From an uncultured Tenacibaculum sp. (lineage in GTDB: Bacteria; Bacteroidota; Bacteroidia; Flavobacteriales; Flavobacteriaceae): DNA of 64,000 bases. The notes beneath the pieces are model-generated. The model was not told the DNA's origin. It did not search any database and worked only from the letters and a program-made list of their open reading frames with translations. How positions within the stretch are numbered: the stretch's first letter is position 1; every line of letters starts with the position of its first letter. Position numbers and translations under genes: made by a program. The stretch is from positions 372,001 through 436,000 of the forward strand of contig CANMWK010000001.1 of NCBI GenBank assembly GCA_947501615.1, given 5' to 3'. Shown piece after piece: positions 36,501-44,319 of the stretch.

Positions 36501-37876
36501 AAGGAAAAGACCTAATTAATTTAGGATTTCCACAAAATAATAGCATAAACATCGCCTTAGGGCAAATTAACCGATACAGAAAAAAGGAAAAGAAAGATCG
36601 CATTTTAGAGGAAGCTAAAGACGTATTGCTTCATCCAGAAAAATATCAAGGAAATGCGATTTGGGGGAAAGTTGCAGAGGGTTTAACAAAACCAGTAGAA
36701 GTTAGAATGCATCAATTACGAAATACAAGAGCTCCATTTTCAATTTATGGAGAAAACGAAATTGATGATCAAGCAAAGTATCAATTATATGATGCTTTAA
36801 AATTACCAATAGCAGTGCAAGGCGCATTAATGCCAGATGCACATTCGGGTTACGGTTTGCCCATTGGCGGAGTTTTAGCTACAGAGAATGCAGTAATTCC
36901 ATATGGCGTGGGATTAGACATCGGTTGTAGAATGGCTTTAAGTATTTATCCAATGAAATCTTCTTACATCAAAGGAAAGCAACATCAAATGGAGAATATT
37001 TTAAAAGAGCATACAAAGTTTGGTATGTATGAAACTCATGATAAAAAGCAAGATCATGAAATATTTGAACGTAGTGAGTTTCGAGACATTCCATTAGTAA
37101 GGCGCTTAAAAACAAAGGCATTTAGACAATTAGGAACTTCAGGAAGTGGAAATCACTTTGTAGAGTTCGGAATTGTAACGATAACTGATGAAAAAAACGA
37201 GTTTGATTTACCTGTTGGTGAATATGTAGGATTATTATCTCACAGTGGATCAAGAGCTTTAGGTGCTAATATAGCAAAGCATTATACCTATTTAGCGAGT
37301 AAGCAATGTCCGTTACCAAAGAATGTACAGCATTTAGCTTGGTTAGATTTAAATACACATGACGGACAAGAATATTGGTTAGCTATGAATTTAGCAGGTG
37401 ATTATGCAAAAGCTTGTCATGATAATATTCACAAACGTATAGCAAAATTGTTAGGAGTAAAGCCACTAGCAATGGTTGAAAATCATCACAATTTTGCTTG
37501 GAAAGAACAAGTCAACGGAGTAGAACGCATTGTACATAGAAAAGGAGCAACTCCTGCTAGCAAAGGAGAATTAGGAGTAATACCTGGATCTATGACAGCA
37601 CCAGGATACATTGTTCGAGGTTTGGGTAATGAAGAAAGTTTACAGTCTGCATCACATGGAGCAGGGAGAAAGCATTCTAGAAGAAAATGTAAAGAGAAAT
37701 TCACCAAAAGTGACATTAAACATCAACTGAATATGAATCAAGTGAGTTTAATTGGAGGTGGAATTGATGAAGCGCCAATGGCATATAAAAACATAAAGAA
37801 AGTCATGGCAAATCAACAAGAATTGGTTGAGGTTGTAGGAACTTTTACACCGAAGATTGTAAGAATGGATAAATAG
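36485..37876 (+). CDS. rtcB: RNA-splicing ligase RtcB
   Basis: 463 residues. Motifs: MPDAHSGYGLPIGGVLAT, GVGLDIGCRM (metal-binding Cys), GTSGSGNHFVEFG, LLSHSGSRALG, MVENHHNFAW and SASHGAGRKHSRR, which holds the His that takes GMP. RtcB joins 3'-phosphate or 2',3'-cyclic phosphate ends to 5'-OH ends, using GTP and Mn. The pairing with prfH downstream fits the RtcB2-PrfH type reported to reverse ribosome decoding-centre damage. Start overlaps paralogue B. Confidence 0.96.
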   Translation: MGKRLKGKDLINLGFPQNNSINIALGQINRYRKKEKKDRILEEAKDVLLHPEKYQGNAIWGKVAEGLTKPVEVRMHQLRNTRAPFSIYGENEIDDQAKYQLYDALKLPIAVQGALMPDAHSGYGLPIGGVLATENAVIPYGVGLDIGCRMALSIYPMKSSYIKGKQHQMENILKEHTKFGMYETHDKKQDHEIFERSEFRDIPLVRRLKTKAFRQLGTSGSGNHFVEFGIVTITDEKNEFDLPVGEYVGLLSHSGSRALGANIAKHYTYLASKQCPLPKNVQHLAWLDLNTHDGQEYWLAMNLAGDYAKACHDNIHKRIAKLLGVKPLAMVENHHNFAWKEQVNGVERIVHRKGATPASKGELGVIPGSMTAPGYIVRGLGNEESLQSASHGAGRKHSRRKCKEKFTKSDIKHQLNMNQVSLIGGGIDEAPMAYKNIKKVMANQQELVEVVGTFTPKIVRMDK

Positions 37877-38274
37877 TTTAATGATCGGTGATCAGTAAAT
37901 AATGATCAATTTTTAATGATGAATTACGAATTGTCAATTTGATTTACCTTTTAAATAAGGAGCTTTTTAAATGTCATTTGAAATCGATCCAAAAATGACA
38001 CCGCAAGAAGCGATAAAAATGAAAAGCTGTTTGAGCGATAGCGAGTTTTTTTCATTTCGCTTCAAGGATGATCATTTTTAAGAGAAGAGTTCATAAGACT
38101 AGATTTTTTTGATTCTTTTTTCATCAATGGAAAAAAGAATAGATAAATATAAAGTCATTACGATAAGTGTAACAAAGTGGAACGAAGAAGTAATCTGTTC
38201 CTCGATTAACGGATTGCTTCGTTTCCTTCGATAAAACTCAGGAAACACTAGCAATGATATAAAAGATAGAAATC
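37877..38274. other. 398-base gap with repeat R2
   Basis: Contains self-complementary TGATCGGTGATCAGTAAA-type sequence just after rtcB, a 36-codon ORF at 37971-38081 that I do not trust, and an R2 repeat at 38154. No convincing gene. Confidence 0.4.
38154..38258. repeat. interspersed palindromic repeat, family R2
   Basis: GTCATTACGATAAGTG ... GAAGTAATCTG ... CAGATTGCTTC-like inverted arm ... CAATGA. Three copies of this family (here, 38741, 40228) flank the zinc-ribbon, nucleotidyltransferase and prfH genes. Confidence 0.7.
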
Positions 38275-38730
38275 ATGTGTAGATATGCAATGTACAGTTA
38301 TAAATCTCATTACGCTTGTTTTAAGTGTAAGAAAGGTTTTAAACGAAGAAACTTAAAAGATATAAATAGAGATTTAGTAGAAAGTAAGGTATTTCATTGT
38401 CCAGATTGCAGAAACATCATGGCTAATGTTGGATTAGATTGTGAAGTTCCAAGTAAGAAAGATGAGAAAAAATGGAAAGTTTTAGAAAGTTTATATGAAA
38501 TAGGCATAACATATCATTCTTGTGGATGCTCTGGACCAGGATATATTCCAAAAGAGTTAGATGAATTAAAAGTTTATTTAGAAAAGACAAAAAGTCTATA
38601 TGAACATAACTATCAATCTTTATTTAAAGAAGAAATCTATGATCAAGTCGAAATTAAAAAGCGAAATGAAAGCTTAACACATTGGTCAAAAAAAGTAAAA
38701 GAAATACAAAACGTTATAGGCAATTTATAA
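38275..38730 (+). CDS. zinc-ribbon protein
   Basis: 151 residues. Cysteine pairs CFKCKKGFKRR and FHCPDCRNIM form a likely zinc ribbon, followed by YHSCGCSGPGYIP and a helical tail. I have no family name, but the same sequence pattern is common in Bacteroidota. Location between rtcB and prfH suggests an RNA or ribosome role. Confidence 0.65.
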   Translation: MCRYAMYSYKSHYACFKCKKGFKRRNLKDINRDLVESKVFHCPDCRNIMANVGLDCEVPSKKDEKKWKVLESLYEIGITYHSCGCSGPGYIPKELDELKVYLEKTKSLYEHNYQSLFKEEIYDQVEIKKRNESLTHWSKKVKEIQNVIGNL

Positions 38731-38740
38731 TACAGATAGC

Positions 38741-38824
38741 GTCATTACGATGAGTGTAATAAAATGAAACGAAGAAGTAATCGATTCCTTGATTAACAGA
38801 TTGCTTCATTTCATTCGCAATGAC
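38741..38824. repeat. interspersed palindromic repeat, family R2
   Basis: GTCATTACGATGAGTG ... GAAGTAATCGATTCC ... CAGATTGCTTC ... GCAATGAC. The two ends are complementary and would form a long hairpin. Confidence 0.75.
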
Positions 38825-38841
38825 ATTAAAAATAAAAAACT

Positions 38842-39384
38842 ATGGGAGCAAATCATAACACAAAAAGATACGGAGAATTATGGCCTGATTACCGTATAGA
38901 ATTAGGCTTAAAAATATTAGAAAAATTAAAACAATGGATTGTTATTTCTGGAGGTTGGGCCTGGCATTTCATGTCAGAAATGAATCATAAGGAGTATAAG
39001 CATGCACATGATCATAAGGATATTGACATTTTTGTGAATCCTAAAAATGTAGGAATTGTAATGCAAATTTTATTGGATGAAGGATTTGAAAAAGTTTGGA
39101 CTCGTTACGACCATATGCCTAGTCAAGAAAATTTTAGACGATACGAAAAAATAGAATGGTTACCAACAGGAAGAGAAGTTAGAGTCACAATCGATTTCTT
39201 TGAATCTAAGACCATTGAAACTATTGAAGTTAATGGTTGGAATGTAGTACAACCATTAACATTATTAAGTTTTTATTCAAACATTCATTCAAGTGATAAA
39301 TGTTGGGCAGTAAAAACCGCAGTAAAATTAGTATCAGAAGGAAAAAATCCAATAGGCAATCCATTGTTATCAAAAATGCCTTAA
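38842..39384 (+). CDS. nucleotidyltransferase-like protein next to prfH
   Basis: 180 residues. GGWAWHFM followed by DHKDIDIFVNPKNV provides the GG...DxD signature of small polymerase-beta-fold nucleotidyltransferases (aminoglycoside-adenylyltransferase-like). Single-domain. Could act on RNA ends or tRNA, in keeping with its neighbours; activity is inference. Flanked by R2 and R3 repeats. Confidence 0.7.
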   Translation: MGANHNTKRYGELWPDYRIELGLKILEKLKQWIVISGGWAWHFMSEMNHKEYKHAHDHKDIDIFVNPKNVGIVMQILLDEGFEKVWTRYDHMPSQENFRRYEKIEWLPTGREVRVTIDFFESKTIETIEVNGWNVVQPLTLLSFYSNIHSSDKCWAVKTAVKLVSEGKNPIGNPLLSKMP

Positions 39385-39393
39385 AGGCATTTT

Positions 39394-39513
39394 GTCACTT
39401 CGAGTGAAAGTATTCAAAATGAAATGAAGAATGCTTTTGTATCGAGAAGAGTTTGATAGGTTCTCGATAAAATTTGAATCTCATTTCACTCGATTAAAAT
39501 CACTCGAACTGAC
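39394..39513. repeat. palindromic repeat, family R3
   Basis: GTCACTTCGAGTGAAAGT at one end and CACTCGAACTGAC at the other, with internal ATCGAGAAGAG / GTTCTCGAT arms. A separate palindromic element type. Single copy in this window. Confidence 0.65.
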
Positions 39514-39527
39514 AATAAGAAAATAAC

Positions 39528-40223
39528 ATGGAAACAAAAACAATTCAATTTACCGCAGGTCGTGGTCCTGCAGAATGTACTTGGGTAGTTGCTAAAGTAT
39601 TAAAAACGTTTATTAAAAAAATAGGAGAAAATAAGTTTAGTTATATGATTCTTCAAAAAGAAAATGGGAATCAAAATGGAACTGTACAATCGGTTACAAT
39701 TCAAATTGAAGGTAAAAGTTTGACTTCATTTTTAAAAGAATGGTTAGGCACTATTCAATGGATTGGTACATCAACATTCAGAAAACATCACAAACGTAAA
39801 AACTGGTTTATCGGTTGTTTTGAATTAAAAATGAAAAACAAAATTACTGTAGATGAAAAGCAAATAGCATTTCAAGCCATACGAAGTTCTGGTCCTGGCG
39901 GACAACATGTAAATAAAGTAAGTTCTGCGATTAGAGCAAAACATATTCCAACAGGAATTCAAGTATTGGTATCAGAAAGTAGATCACAGCATCAAAATAA
40001 AAAGATAGCAATACAACGATTAAAAGAACGAGTAATGGCAAATACTATTGAGCAATTACAGCAATCGGTACAACAAGAATGGGAAAATCATTTGAATATA
40101 GAAAGAGGAAATCCGGTACAAATATTTACTGGAACAGATTTTAAAATTCAAAAACAGAAAAAGAAAAACTATAAATCAAAACGTAATCAATTAAAGAATG
40201 ATTTGCGTAGAGAATTGAATTAA
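39528..40223 (+). CDS. prfH: PrfH, release-factor-like peptidyl-tRNA hydrolase
   Basis: 231 residues. The GGQ motif lies in SSGPGGQHVNKVSSAIRAKH, as in class-I release factors, and the C-terminus is basic (KQKKKNYKSKRNQLKND). Domain for stop-codon recognition is absent. PrfH is found beside rtcB and is reported to rescue ribosomes whose 16S decoding centre has been cut, freeing them for RtcB repair. Here the two are 1.6 kb apart with two small genes between. Confidence 0.93.
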   Translation: METKTIQFTAGRGPAECTWVVAKVLKTFIKKIGENKFSYMILQKENGNQNGTVQSVTIQIEGKSLTSFLKEWLGTIQWIGTSTFRKHHKRKNWFIGCFELKMKNKITVDEKQIAFQAIRSSGPGGQHVNKVSSAIRAKHIPTGIQVLVSESRSQHQNKKIAIQRLKERVMANTIEQLQQSVQQEWENHLNIERGNPVQIFTGTDFKIQKQKKKNYKSKRNQLKNDLRRELN

Positions 40224-40227
40224 AATC

Positions 40228-40327
40228 GTCATTACGATAAACAAAGTGAAGAAAAAAAGTAATCTGTTTATTTCACAATGAATTTATTCTATAAAGTAAC
40301 AGATTACTTTGTTTTACTCGCAATGAC
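40228..40327. repeat. interspersed palindromic repeat, family R2
   Basis: GTCATTACGATAAAC ... AAGTAATCTG ... CAGATTACTTTG ... CGCAATGAC. Third R2 copy, more diverged, with paired ends. Confidence 0.7.
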
Positions 40328-40344
40328 AACAAAATTGAAAGAAC

Positions 40345-40896
40345 ATGAAAACACTAACTAATAATTACATATTTAAAGCATTAGATGCATATCCATATGA
40401 TTTAGAAGAAGCTATGGAAGCTTTAACCTATGCCTTAGCTTATGACGAGAAAAACACAATGGTGTTAGGTTTACTAGGGCGCATTTATGCAGAAAATTTG
40501 TACGACTATGAAAAAGCGAAAAGTTACTTTGCTGAAGCTTTAGCTGAAGATATTAATGCATTCCATATTTATCCACATTATGTAAACGTGTTACTATGGA
40601 ATGAAGATTTAGATGAAGCAGAAAAGTTAATAGATTTTGCTTTAAAAATTAAAGGATCAGATAAAGCTGTTCTATATGTGGGTAAGGCTAAATTACATGA
40701 ACAAAAAAGAAATTATGAAAAAGCATTAGACTTTTTAAAAGAAGCAAAAGTTCATACGTATAACGATAGCTATATGTACACGATAAATCAGCATAAAGAT
40801 AGAATTAAAGATAAAGTTCCGCGGAAAAAGAAAAAGACGAAGAAAAAAGAAAACAAAAAAAACGCTAAGGCAAAGAAAAATAGGAAAAAGAAGTGA
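40345..40896 (+). CDS. TPR protein with lysine-rich tail
   Basis: 183 residues. Three to four TPR units (DLEEAMEALTYALAYDEKN; DYEKAKSYFAEALAED; DLDEAEKLIDFALKI; NYEKALDFLKEAK) and a final about 28 residues almost entirely Lys/Arg/Asn. The tail suggests binding to RNA or ribosomes. Shares the flanks of the prfH gene. Confidence 0.8.
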   Translation: MKTLTNNYIFKALDAYPYDLEEAMEALTYALAYDEKNTMVLGLLGRIYAENLYDYEKAKSYFAEALAEDINAFHIYPHYVNVLLWNEDLDEAEKLIDFALKIKGSDKAVLYVGKAKLHEQKRNYEKALDFLKEAKVHTYNDSYMYTINQHKDRIKDKVPRKKKKTKKKENKKNAKAKKNRKKK

Positions 40897-40933
40897 TTGA
40901 GTTAATGATTATCCGCAATGTATTATAATAACT

Positions 40934-41018
40934 AACGTCAACCTGAACTTGTTTCAGGTTCTTATCACAAATTATTGTTTACATAGTTATGAGATTCCGA
41001 AATAAATTCGGAATGATC
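40934..41018. repeat. interspersed repeat, family R1
   Basis: AACGTCAACCTGAACTTGTT ... GAGATTCCGAAATAAATTC ... GAATGATC. Same type as the copy at 26592. Confidence 0.7.
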
Positions 41019-41088
41019 TAAAAACAAACATTACAGTTAAAAAACGGATATTCAATATTAAGTTTAATTTAAAAACAGAAGAAAGTCA

Positions 41089-41121
41089 ATGATACAAATT
41101 AAAAAAGGGACGCTGTATTGA
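41089..41121 (+). CDS. upstream ORF MIQIKKGTLY
   Basis: A 10-codon ORF nearly identical in peptide to that at 21770 but with synonymous base changes. Its last codons (GTATTGA) can pair with TCAGTAC just before the next start, the same geometry as GTATTA/TAATAC in the first copy. Together they indicate a conserved translated leader. Confidence 0.6.
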   Translation: MIQIKKGTLY

Positions 41122-41144
41122 GTTTAATTTAAAATTCAGTACTT

Positions 41145-41369
41145 ATGAAATCTTACTACAATAAAAAGATTTACAATTTTAAAAAAAATCATCGAAGAAA
41201 AAGAAGAACTAGAAGTGCTATGTCCAGAAACGAAAAATTGGGTGGTGAATACACAAGAATGAAAAGAAGAGAATTCAGAAATAATTGTAAAACAGTTTTA
41301 ATTAAAAAAATGAAAGGAAAGCATATAGAATTCCCTCTTTTTAAAAAAACTATGAGTTGGGATTGGTAA
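41145..41369 (+). CDS. small very basic protein downstream of uORF
   Basis: 74 residues, extremely Arg/Lys-rich (KNHRRKRRTRSAMSRNEK), ending SWDW. Likely a nucleic-acid or ribosome-binding peptide. It is unrelated in sequence to the ORF behind the other uORF copy (21824) apart from size and charge. Lies just before operator C and the Y-RNA region. Confidence 0.55.
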   Translation: MKSYYNKKIYNFKKNHRRKRRTRSAMSRNEKLGGEYTRMKRREFRNNCKTVLIKKMKGKHIEFPLFKKTMSWDW

Positions 41370-41398
41370 AAATCTAAAAAAAGAAAAATTATTTTTTA

Positions 41399-41435
41399 TT
41401 ACGCAAAAACAATGCGCAATACACTTCAATATTTG
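41399..41435 (+). promoter_or_regulatory. operator/promoter C of the RNA-repair regulon
   Basis: Inverted repeat TTACGCA-N7-TGCGCAA (41399-41419, one broken pair) after a T-tract; TTTG at 41432-41435, 12 bases on. It transcribes a noncoding region with a leader hairpin, Y-like RNAs and an interrupted tRNA, then the Ro60 gene. Confidence 0.8.
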
Positions 41436-41534
41436 CAGTGTTATTATGAAAAAGAGCAGTGAAATTGCGTGTTGAAAAGAAAATGAAAAGCTATGAAATA
41501 GAAGAATAGGAGGGGAAGATAGAAAAAGAAAAGC

Positions 41535-41564
41535 GCCTCATCATAACAAGAATTATGATGAGGC
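41535..41564 (+). ncRNA. leader hairpin shared with the 52.9-kb region
   Basis: Perfect 12-bp stem GCCTCATCATAA / TTATGATGAGGC with loop CAAGAA, about 100 bases after promoter C and preceded by a purine-rich AGGGGAAGA-type tract. An equivalent hairpin with changed but still paired bases lies at 52887 at the same distance from promoter D. No T-run follows, so it is not a terminator; a processing or protection element is possible. Confidence 0.65.
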
Positions 41565-41594
41565 AACATTAAAAAGTTCATTAACATAAAAATA

Positions 41595-41652
41595 CTGACA
41601 AAAGAAGTTCCTATCGTACAAATTTTTCAAGGATTGAATTACTTCTCGTCAG
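41595..41652 (+). ncRNA. Y-RNA-like stem-loop 1
   Basis: Lower stem CTGAC/GTCAG, asymmetric internal loop AAA against C, upper stem AGAAGT/ACTTCT, then TCCTAT starting the loop; followed by CTTTTT. Four copies upstream of the Ro60 gene share this fold with different paired bases. Ro60 orthologues bind Y RNAs through a stem with a bulged internal loop, so these are the natural partners. Confidence 0.65.
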
Positions 41653-41668
41653 CTTTTTAATACTAATT

Positions 41669-41789
41669 GACTCAGTAGTTCAATTGGATAGAACACTAGA
41701 TTTGTTATACTATTCGCTATAAAAAGCAAAAATAGTTCCTAGAAACTTTTTGGTTCTAGAGGTTGCAGGTTCAAGTCCTGCCTGAGTCA
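41669..41789 (+). tRNA. tRNA with interrupted anticodon loop
   Basis: Acceptor GACTCAG/CTGAGTC (7 bp), D-arm GTTC/GAAC, anticodon stem CTAGA/TCTAG and T-arm GCAGG-TTCAAGT-CCTGC are all perfect, but the anticodon loop (41701-41754) is 54 bases instead of 7. The extra about 47 bases fold into a small hairpin with AGTTCCTAG, resembling the TCCTAT motif of the Y-like RNAs. Identity cannot be assigned (Thr or Arg possible). Maturation would need cutting and ligation, which RtcB or Rnl could do. Confidence 0.65.
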
Positions 41790-41792
41790 CGA

Positions 41793-41843
41793 ATCGACAA
41801 AAGAAGTTCCTATAAAGTATGGAAAGAAATACTTCTCGTTGAT
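41793..41843 (+). ncRNA. Y-RNA-like stem-loop 2
   Basis: ATCGAC/GTTGAT lower stem (one G-T pair), AAA/C internal loop, AGAAGT/ACTTCT upper stem, TCCTAT at the loop start. Follows the interrupted tRNA by three bases. Confidence 0.65.
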
Positions 41844-41845
41844 TT

Positions 41846-41918
41846 AAAAGACACAAAGAGTTCCTATTAATGGTTCGATTCCATATACAATCTGGTTTGT
41901 TTACTCTTCGTCTTTTTT
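41846..41918 (+). ncRNA. Y-RNA-like stem-loop 3 with T-arm mimic
   Basis: AAAGAC/GTCTTT lower stem, ACA/C internal loop, AAGAGT/ACTCTT upper stem, TCCTAT at the loop start. The loop also contains ATGG-TTCGATT-CCAT, a tRNA T-arm look-alike, recalling the tRNA-like module of bacterial YrlA RNAs. Ends in a T-run that could terminate transcription. Confidence 0.65.
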
Positions 41919-41930
41919 TTAAAAAAAAAC

Positions 41931-41978
41931 ATAGGTAAAAGGTGTTCCTATATATTCCAATTAATACACCTCACTTAT
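41931..41978 (+). ncRNA. Y-RNA-like stem-loop 4
   Basis: ATAGGT/ACTTAT lower stem (one G-T pair), AAA/C internal loop, AGGTGT/ACACCT upper stem, TCCTAT. It ends eight bases before the Ro60 start and would cover the ribosome-binding region, so Ro60 binding here could autoregulate translation. Confidence 0.65.
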
Positions 41979-41985
41979 AAATATT

Positions 41986-43764
41986 ATGAAAATGAAAACA
42001 TTAAAATTGTTTAATGCTGTAGTAGCAAAAGAATCAGAAACTAACGATCGTCCATTTATTTCTAAAAAAGGATTTATTATAGAAAAAAATGCATTATGGG
42101 CTAAAGATAAAATTGAAGGATATTATGCAAGAGAACGTTTAAGTGGAAACGACTTAAATAAAACATTTCATAAATCTTGGGATAAAATTAAAACAAGTAC
42201 TAGTTTTCAATTATATGTTGAACAAATTCAGCATTATATTTCTACTTACGGGAGTAACTTTAAAAGTGAAATTTATATTCCATCAGAAGTTTTAAATGTC
42301 CCAAACTTAAAATTAGTTTATAAAGTAATTAAGGCATATACAGTTGAAGAAATGACAGAAAAATGTTTGTCATTGCTACAATCGGGTATTGCTTTAAAAG
42401 AAGAAACTATAGATGATATTCTATCAATTTTAGTAGATGAATTACAGTATGAATTTACAGGGAAAGAACAAATAAAAAATAAAGAAGCAATTGTTAAGAT
42501 TGCCGATGTATATCAAGTTTATCCAGAAAGTGTAGTAGAGTTTTTCAGATATATAATTTATAGAACTACAGACACTACATTATTAATTAAAAATGAAGAA
42601 TTAATTCAAGCGATTAAAGACAGTTCTTATAATCCGTCAATAGCTTTTAATAAATTCGGATTAGAGCGATTAGCAGAGATTTTTAATCGATTCAAGCCAT
42701 TGTTTTTAGCTTATAAAAATAGAGTGCCTAAAACAATTAATAAGATTAGCAAATTATCTAAAAAATATCACAAACCATTAACATCTAATCCATTAAATGA
42801 AGTAACATACTCATTATTGTTAGAAAAAGATATGCATTGGTTAGATAATGCAACTCCATTTGCTTTATTTAAAGCATTAAGCGCTTGTTATATTAGAAAA
42901 AATGGTCAAGATACTTTTATGTATCGTATAAGAAACGGTAAATCTTGGGTAAAACCAGGACGTACAACTTATGCAAGTGAATTAAATTATGATTTCTTAT
43001 TAGCATACTTAAAAAACAGATTTAATTTTTCAGATCAAAAAGTATATATCCCTAAAGATATAGAATATGCTTTGCCAACATCAGAAAAAATGTATGTAGG
43101 TAATATTCCAACCGGAACTAAGTTTTATGGAGAAAAATTAGCAGTTGGTATTTATTGGGAGAATGCTTGGGGAGCACATGATTTAGATTTATCAGGTATT
43201 AATATTGGTGGTAAAGTAGGATGGAACTCTACTTATAAACAAGGTAAGGGTGATTTAATGTATTCTGGAGATATTACTGATGCACAAAATGGAGCTGTAG
43301 AATATTTGTATGCAAATAAAGGATTGAATGCACCAACATTAGTAAATAATAATGTATACTCTGGTAGACAAGATTGTGACTATAAAATTATTATAGGTAA
43401 AGGAAAAGGCATCAAAAAAGAGTATATGATGGATCCGAATAAGGTATTTGCTGATATTAAATGTAGTTCGGTACAAAAACAAACCATTTTGGGTATGATT
43501 TTACCTGAAGCTGATCAACAATCATTCGTTTTATTAAACTTTGGTGCTGGTCATGCTAGAGTATCTGGTAATTCAGAAATTTCAGATTTGGCTACAAAAG
43601 CATTATATCAACAATGGAATAATCCATTAACATTTGAAGCTATTATTGATGTATTAGGAGGAGAAATCGTTAAAGATAGGGAAGAAGCGACTTATGATTT
43701 TTCTCTAGATACTCTTGAAAAAGATAGTTTTATCAAAATATTTAATGAAAATGAACAGAAATAA
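41986..43764 (+). CDS. rsr: TROVE-domain Ro60 orthologue (Rsr)
   Basis: 592 residues. The N-terminal TROVE (HEAT-repeat ring) region includes SKKGFIIEKNALWAKDKIEG, FFRYIIYRTTDTTLLIKNEE and KLSKKYHKPLTSNPLNE. The C-terminal part should correspond to the vWA-like region but lacks an obvious DxSxS; it reads AVGIYWENAWGAHDLDLSG. Ro60 proteins bind Y RNAs and misfolded RNAs and, in bacteria, work with exonucleases in RNA quality control. The exonuclease gene overlaps its 3' end. Confidence 0.9.
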   Translation: MKMKTLKLFNAVVAKESETNDRPFISKKGFIIEKNALWAKDKIEGYYARERLSGNDLNKTFHKSWDKIKTSTSFQLYVEQIQHYISTYGSNFKSEIYIPSEVLNVPNLKLVYKVIKAYTVEEMTEKCLSLLQSGIALKEETIDDILSILVDELQYEFTGKEQIKNKEAIVKIADVYQVYPESVVEFFRYIIYRTTDTTLLIKNEELIQAIKDSSYNPSIAFNKFGLERLAEIFNRFKPLFLAYKNRVPKTINKISKLSKKYHKPLTSNPLNEVTYSLLLEKDMHWLDNATPFALFKALSACYIRKNGQDTFMYRIRNGKSWVKPGRTTYASELNYDFLLAYLKNRFNFSDQKVYIPKDIEYALPTSEKMYVGNIPTGTKFYGEKLAVGIYWENAWGAHDLDLSGINIGGKVGWNSTYKQGKGDLMYSGDITDAQNGAVEYLYANKGLNAPTLVNNNVYSGRQDCDYKIIIGKGKGIKKEYMMDPNKVFADIKCSSVQKQTILGMILPEADQQSFVLLNFGAGHARVSGNSEISDLATKALYQQWNNPLTFEAIIDVLGGEIVKDREEATYDFSLDTLEKDSFIKIFNENEQK

Positions 43765-44296
43765 AATAATTGTAATAGATATAGAAGCTACTTGTTGGAA
43801 CGGTAAAGTACCTCCAGGGCAAGTAAACGAAATTATAGAGTTTGGTATTTGTGAATTGAATACCGAAACTGGAGAAATAACAAAAAATAAAGGAATTTTA
43901 GTCAAACCAGAACGATCAGAAGTGAGTCCGTTTTGTACAGAATTGACTACCATTACTCAAGATTTGTTAGATAAAGAAGGTATTTCATTTAAGGAAGCTT
44001 GCATGCAAATTCGAGAAGATTACAACGCTAAAGAATTTGCTTGGGCTAGTTATGGTGCCTATGATATTAAAATGATTCAAAATCAATGTAAGATAAGAGG
44101 TGAAGAATATCCACTTTCACAAGAGCATATTAATGTAAAAGAATTGTTCACTGAAGTGAAAGGTTTACGACGAAAAGTTGGTATGAAAGGAGCTTTACAT
44201 ATTTTGGATATCCCTTTAGAAGGAACGCATCATAGAGGTGTAGATGATGCAAAGAACATTGCAAAAGTTTTACATTGGTGTTTAACAAACAAATAG
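43745..44296 (+). CDS. DEDDh 3'-5' exonuclease (KapD/ERI1-like)
   Basis: About 183 residues from ATG 43745 (or 43751). Motifs: IIVIDIEATCWNG (D-x-E), WASYGAYDIKMIQNQC (D) and THHRGVDDAKNIAKV (H-x4-D). The ERI1/KapD group trims structured RNA 3' ends. The 20-base overlap with rsr and the known teaming of Ro with 3' exonucleases suggest a Ro-exonuclease RNA-processing pair. Longer upstream start (43715) lies inside rsr and is not needed. Confidence 0.88.
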   Translation: MKMNRNKIIVIDIEATCWNGKVPPGQVNEIIEFGICELNTETGEITKNKGILVKPERSEVSPFCTELTTITQDLLDKEGISFKEACMQIREDYNAKEFAWASYGAYDIKMIQNQCKIRGEEYPLSQEHINVKELFTEVKGLRRKVGMKGALHILDIPLEGTHHRGVDDAKNIAKVLHWCLTNK

Positions 44297-44319
44297 TTCT
44301 AAGTATTTGTTTATCCATT

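Noticed and set aside
37971..38081. 36-codon ORF with the segment KMKSCLSDSEFFSFRF
   Set aside because: No homology I can defend, lies in a repeat-rich gap, and could be chance; not annotated as a gene.
41701..41754. Group I intron in the interrupted tRNA
   Set aside because: About 47 extra bases are far too few for a group I core.
41595..41978. Repeated AAGTTCCTAT motif as a CRISPR array
   Set aside because: Spacing is irregular, the flanking stem bases vary while staying paired, and no cas genes are near; a structured RNA family fits better.
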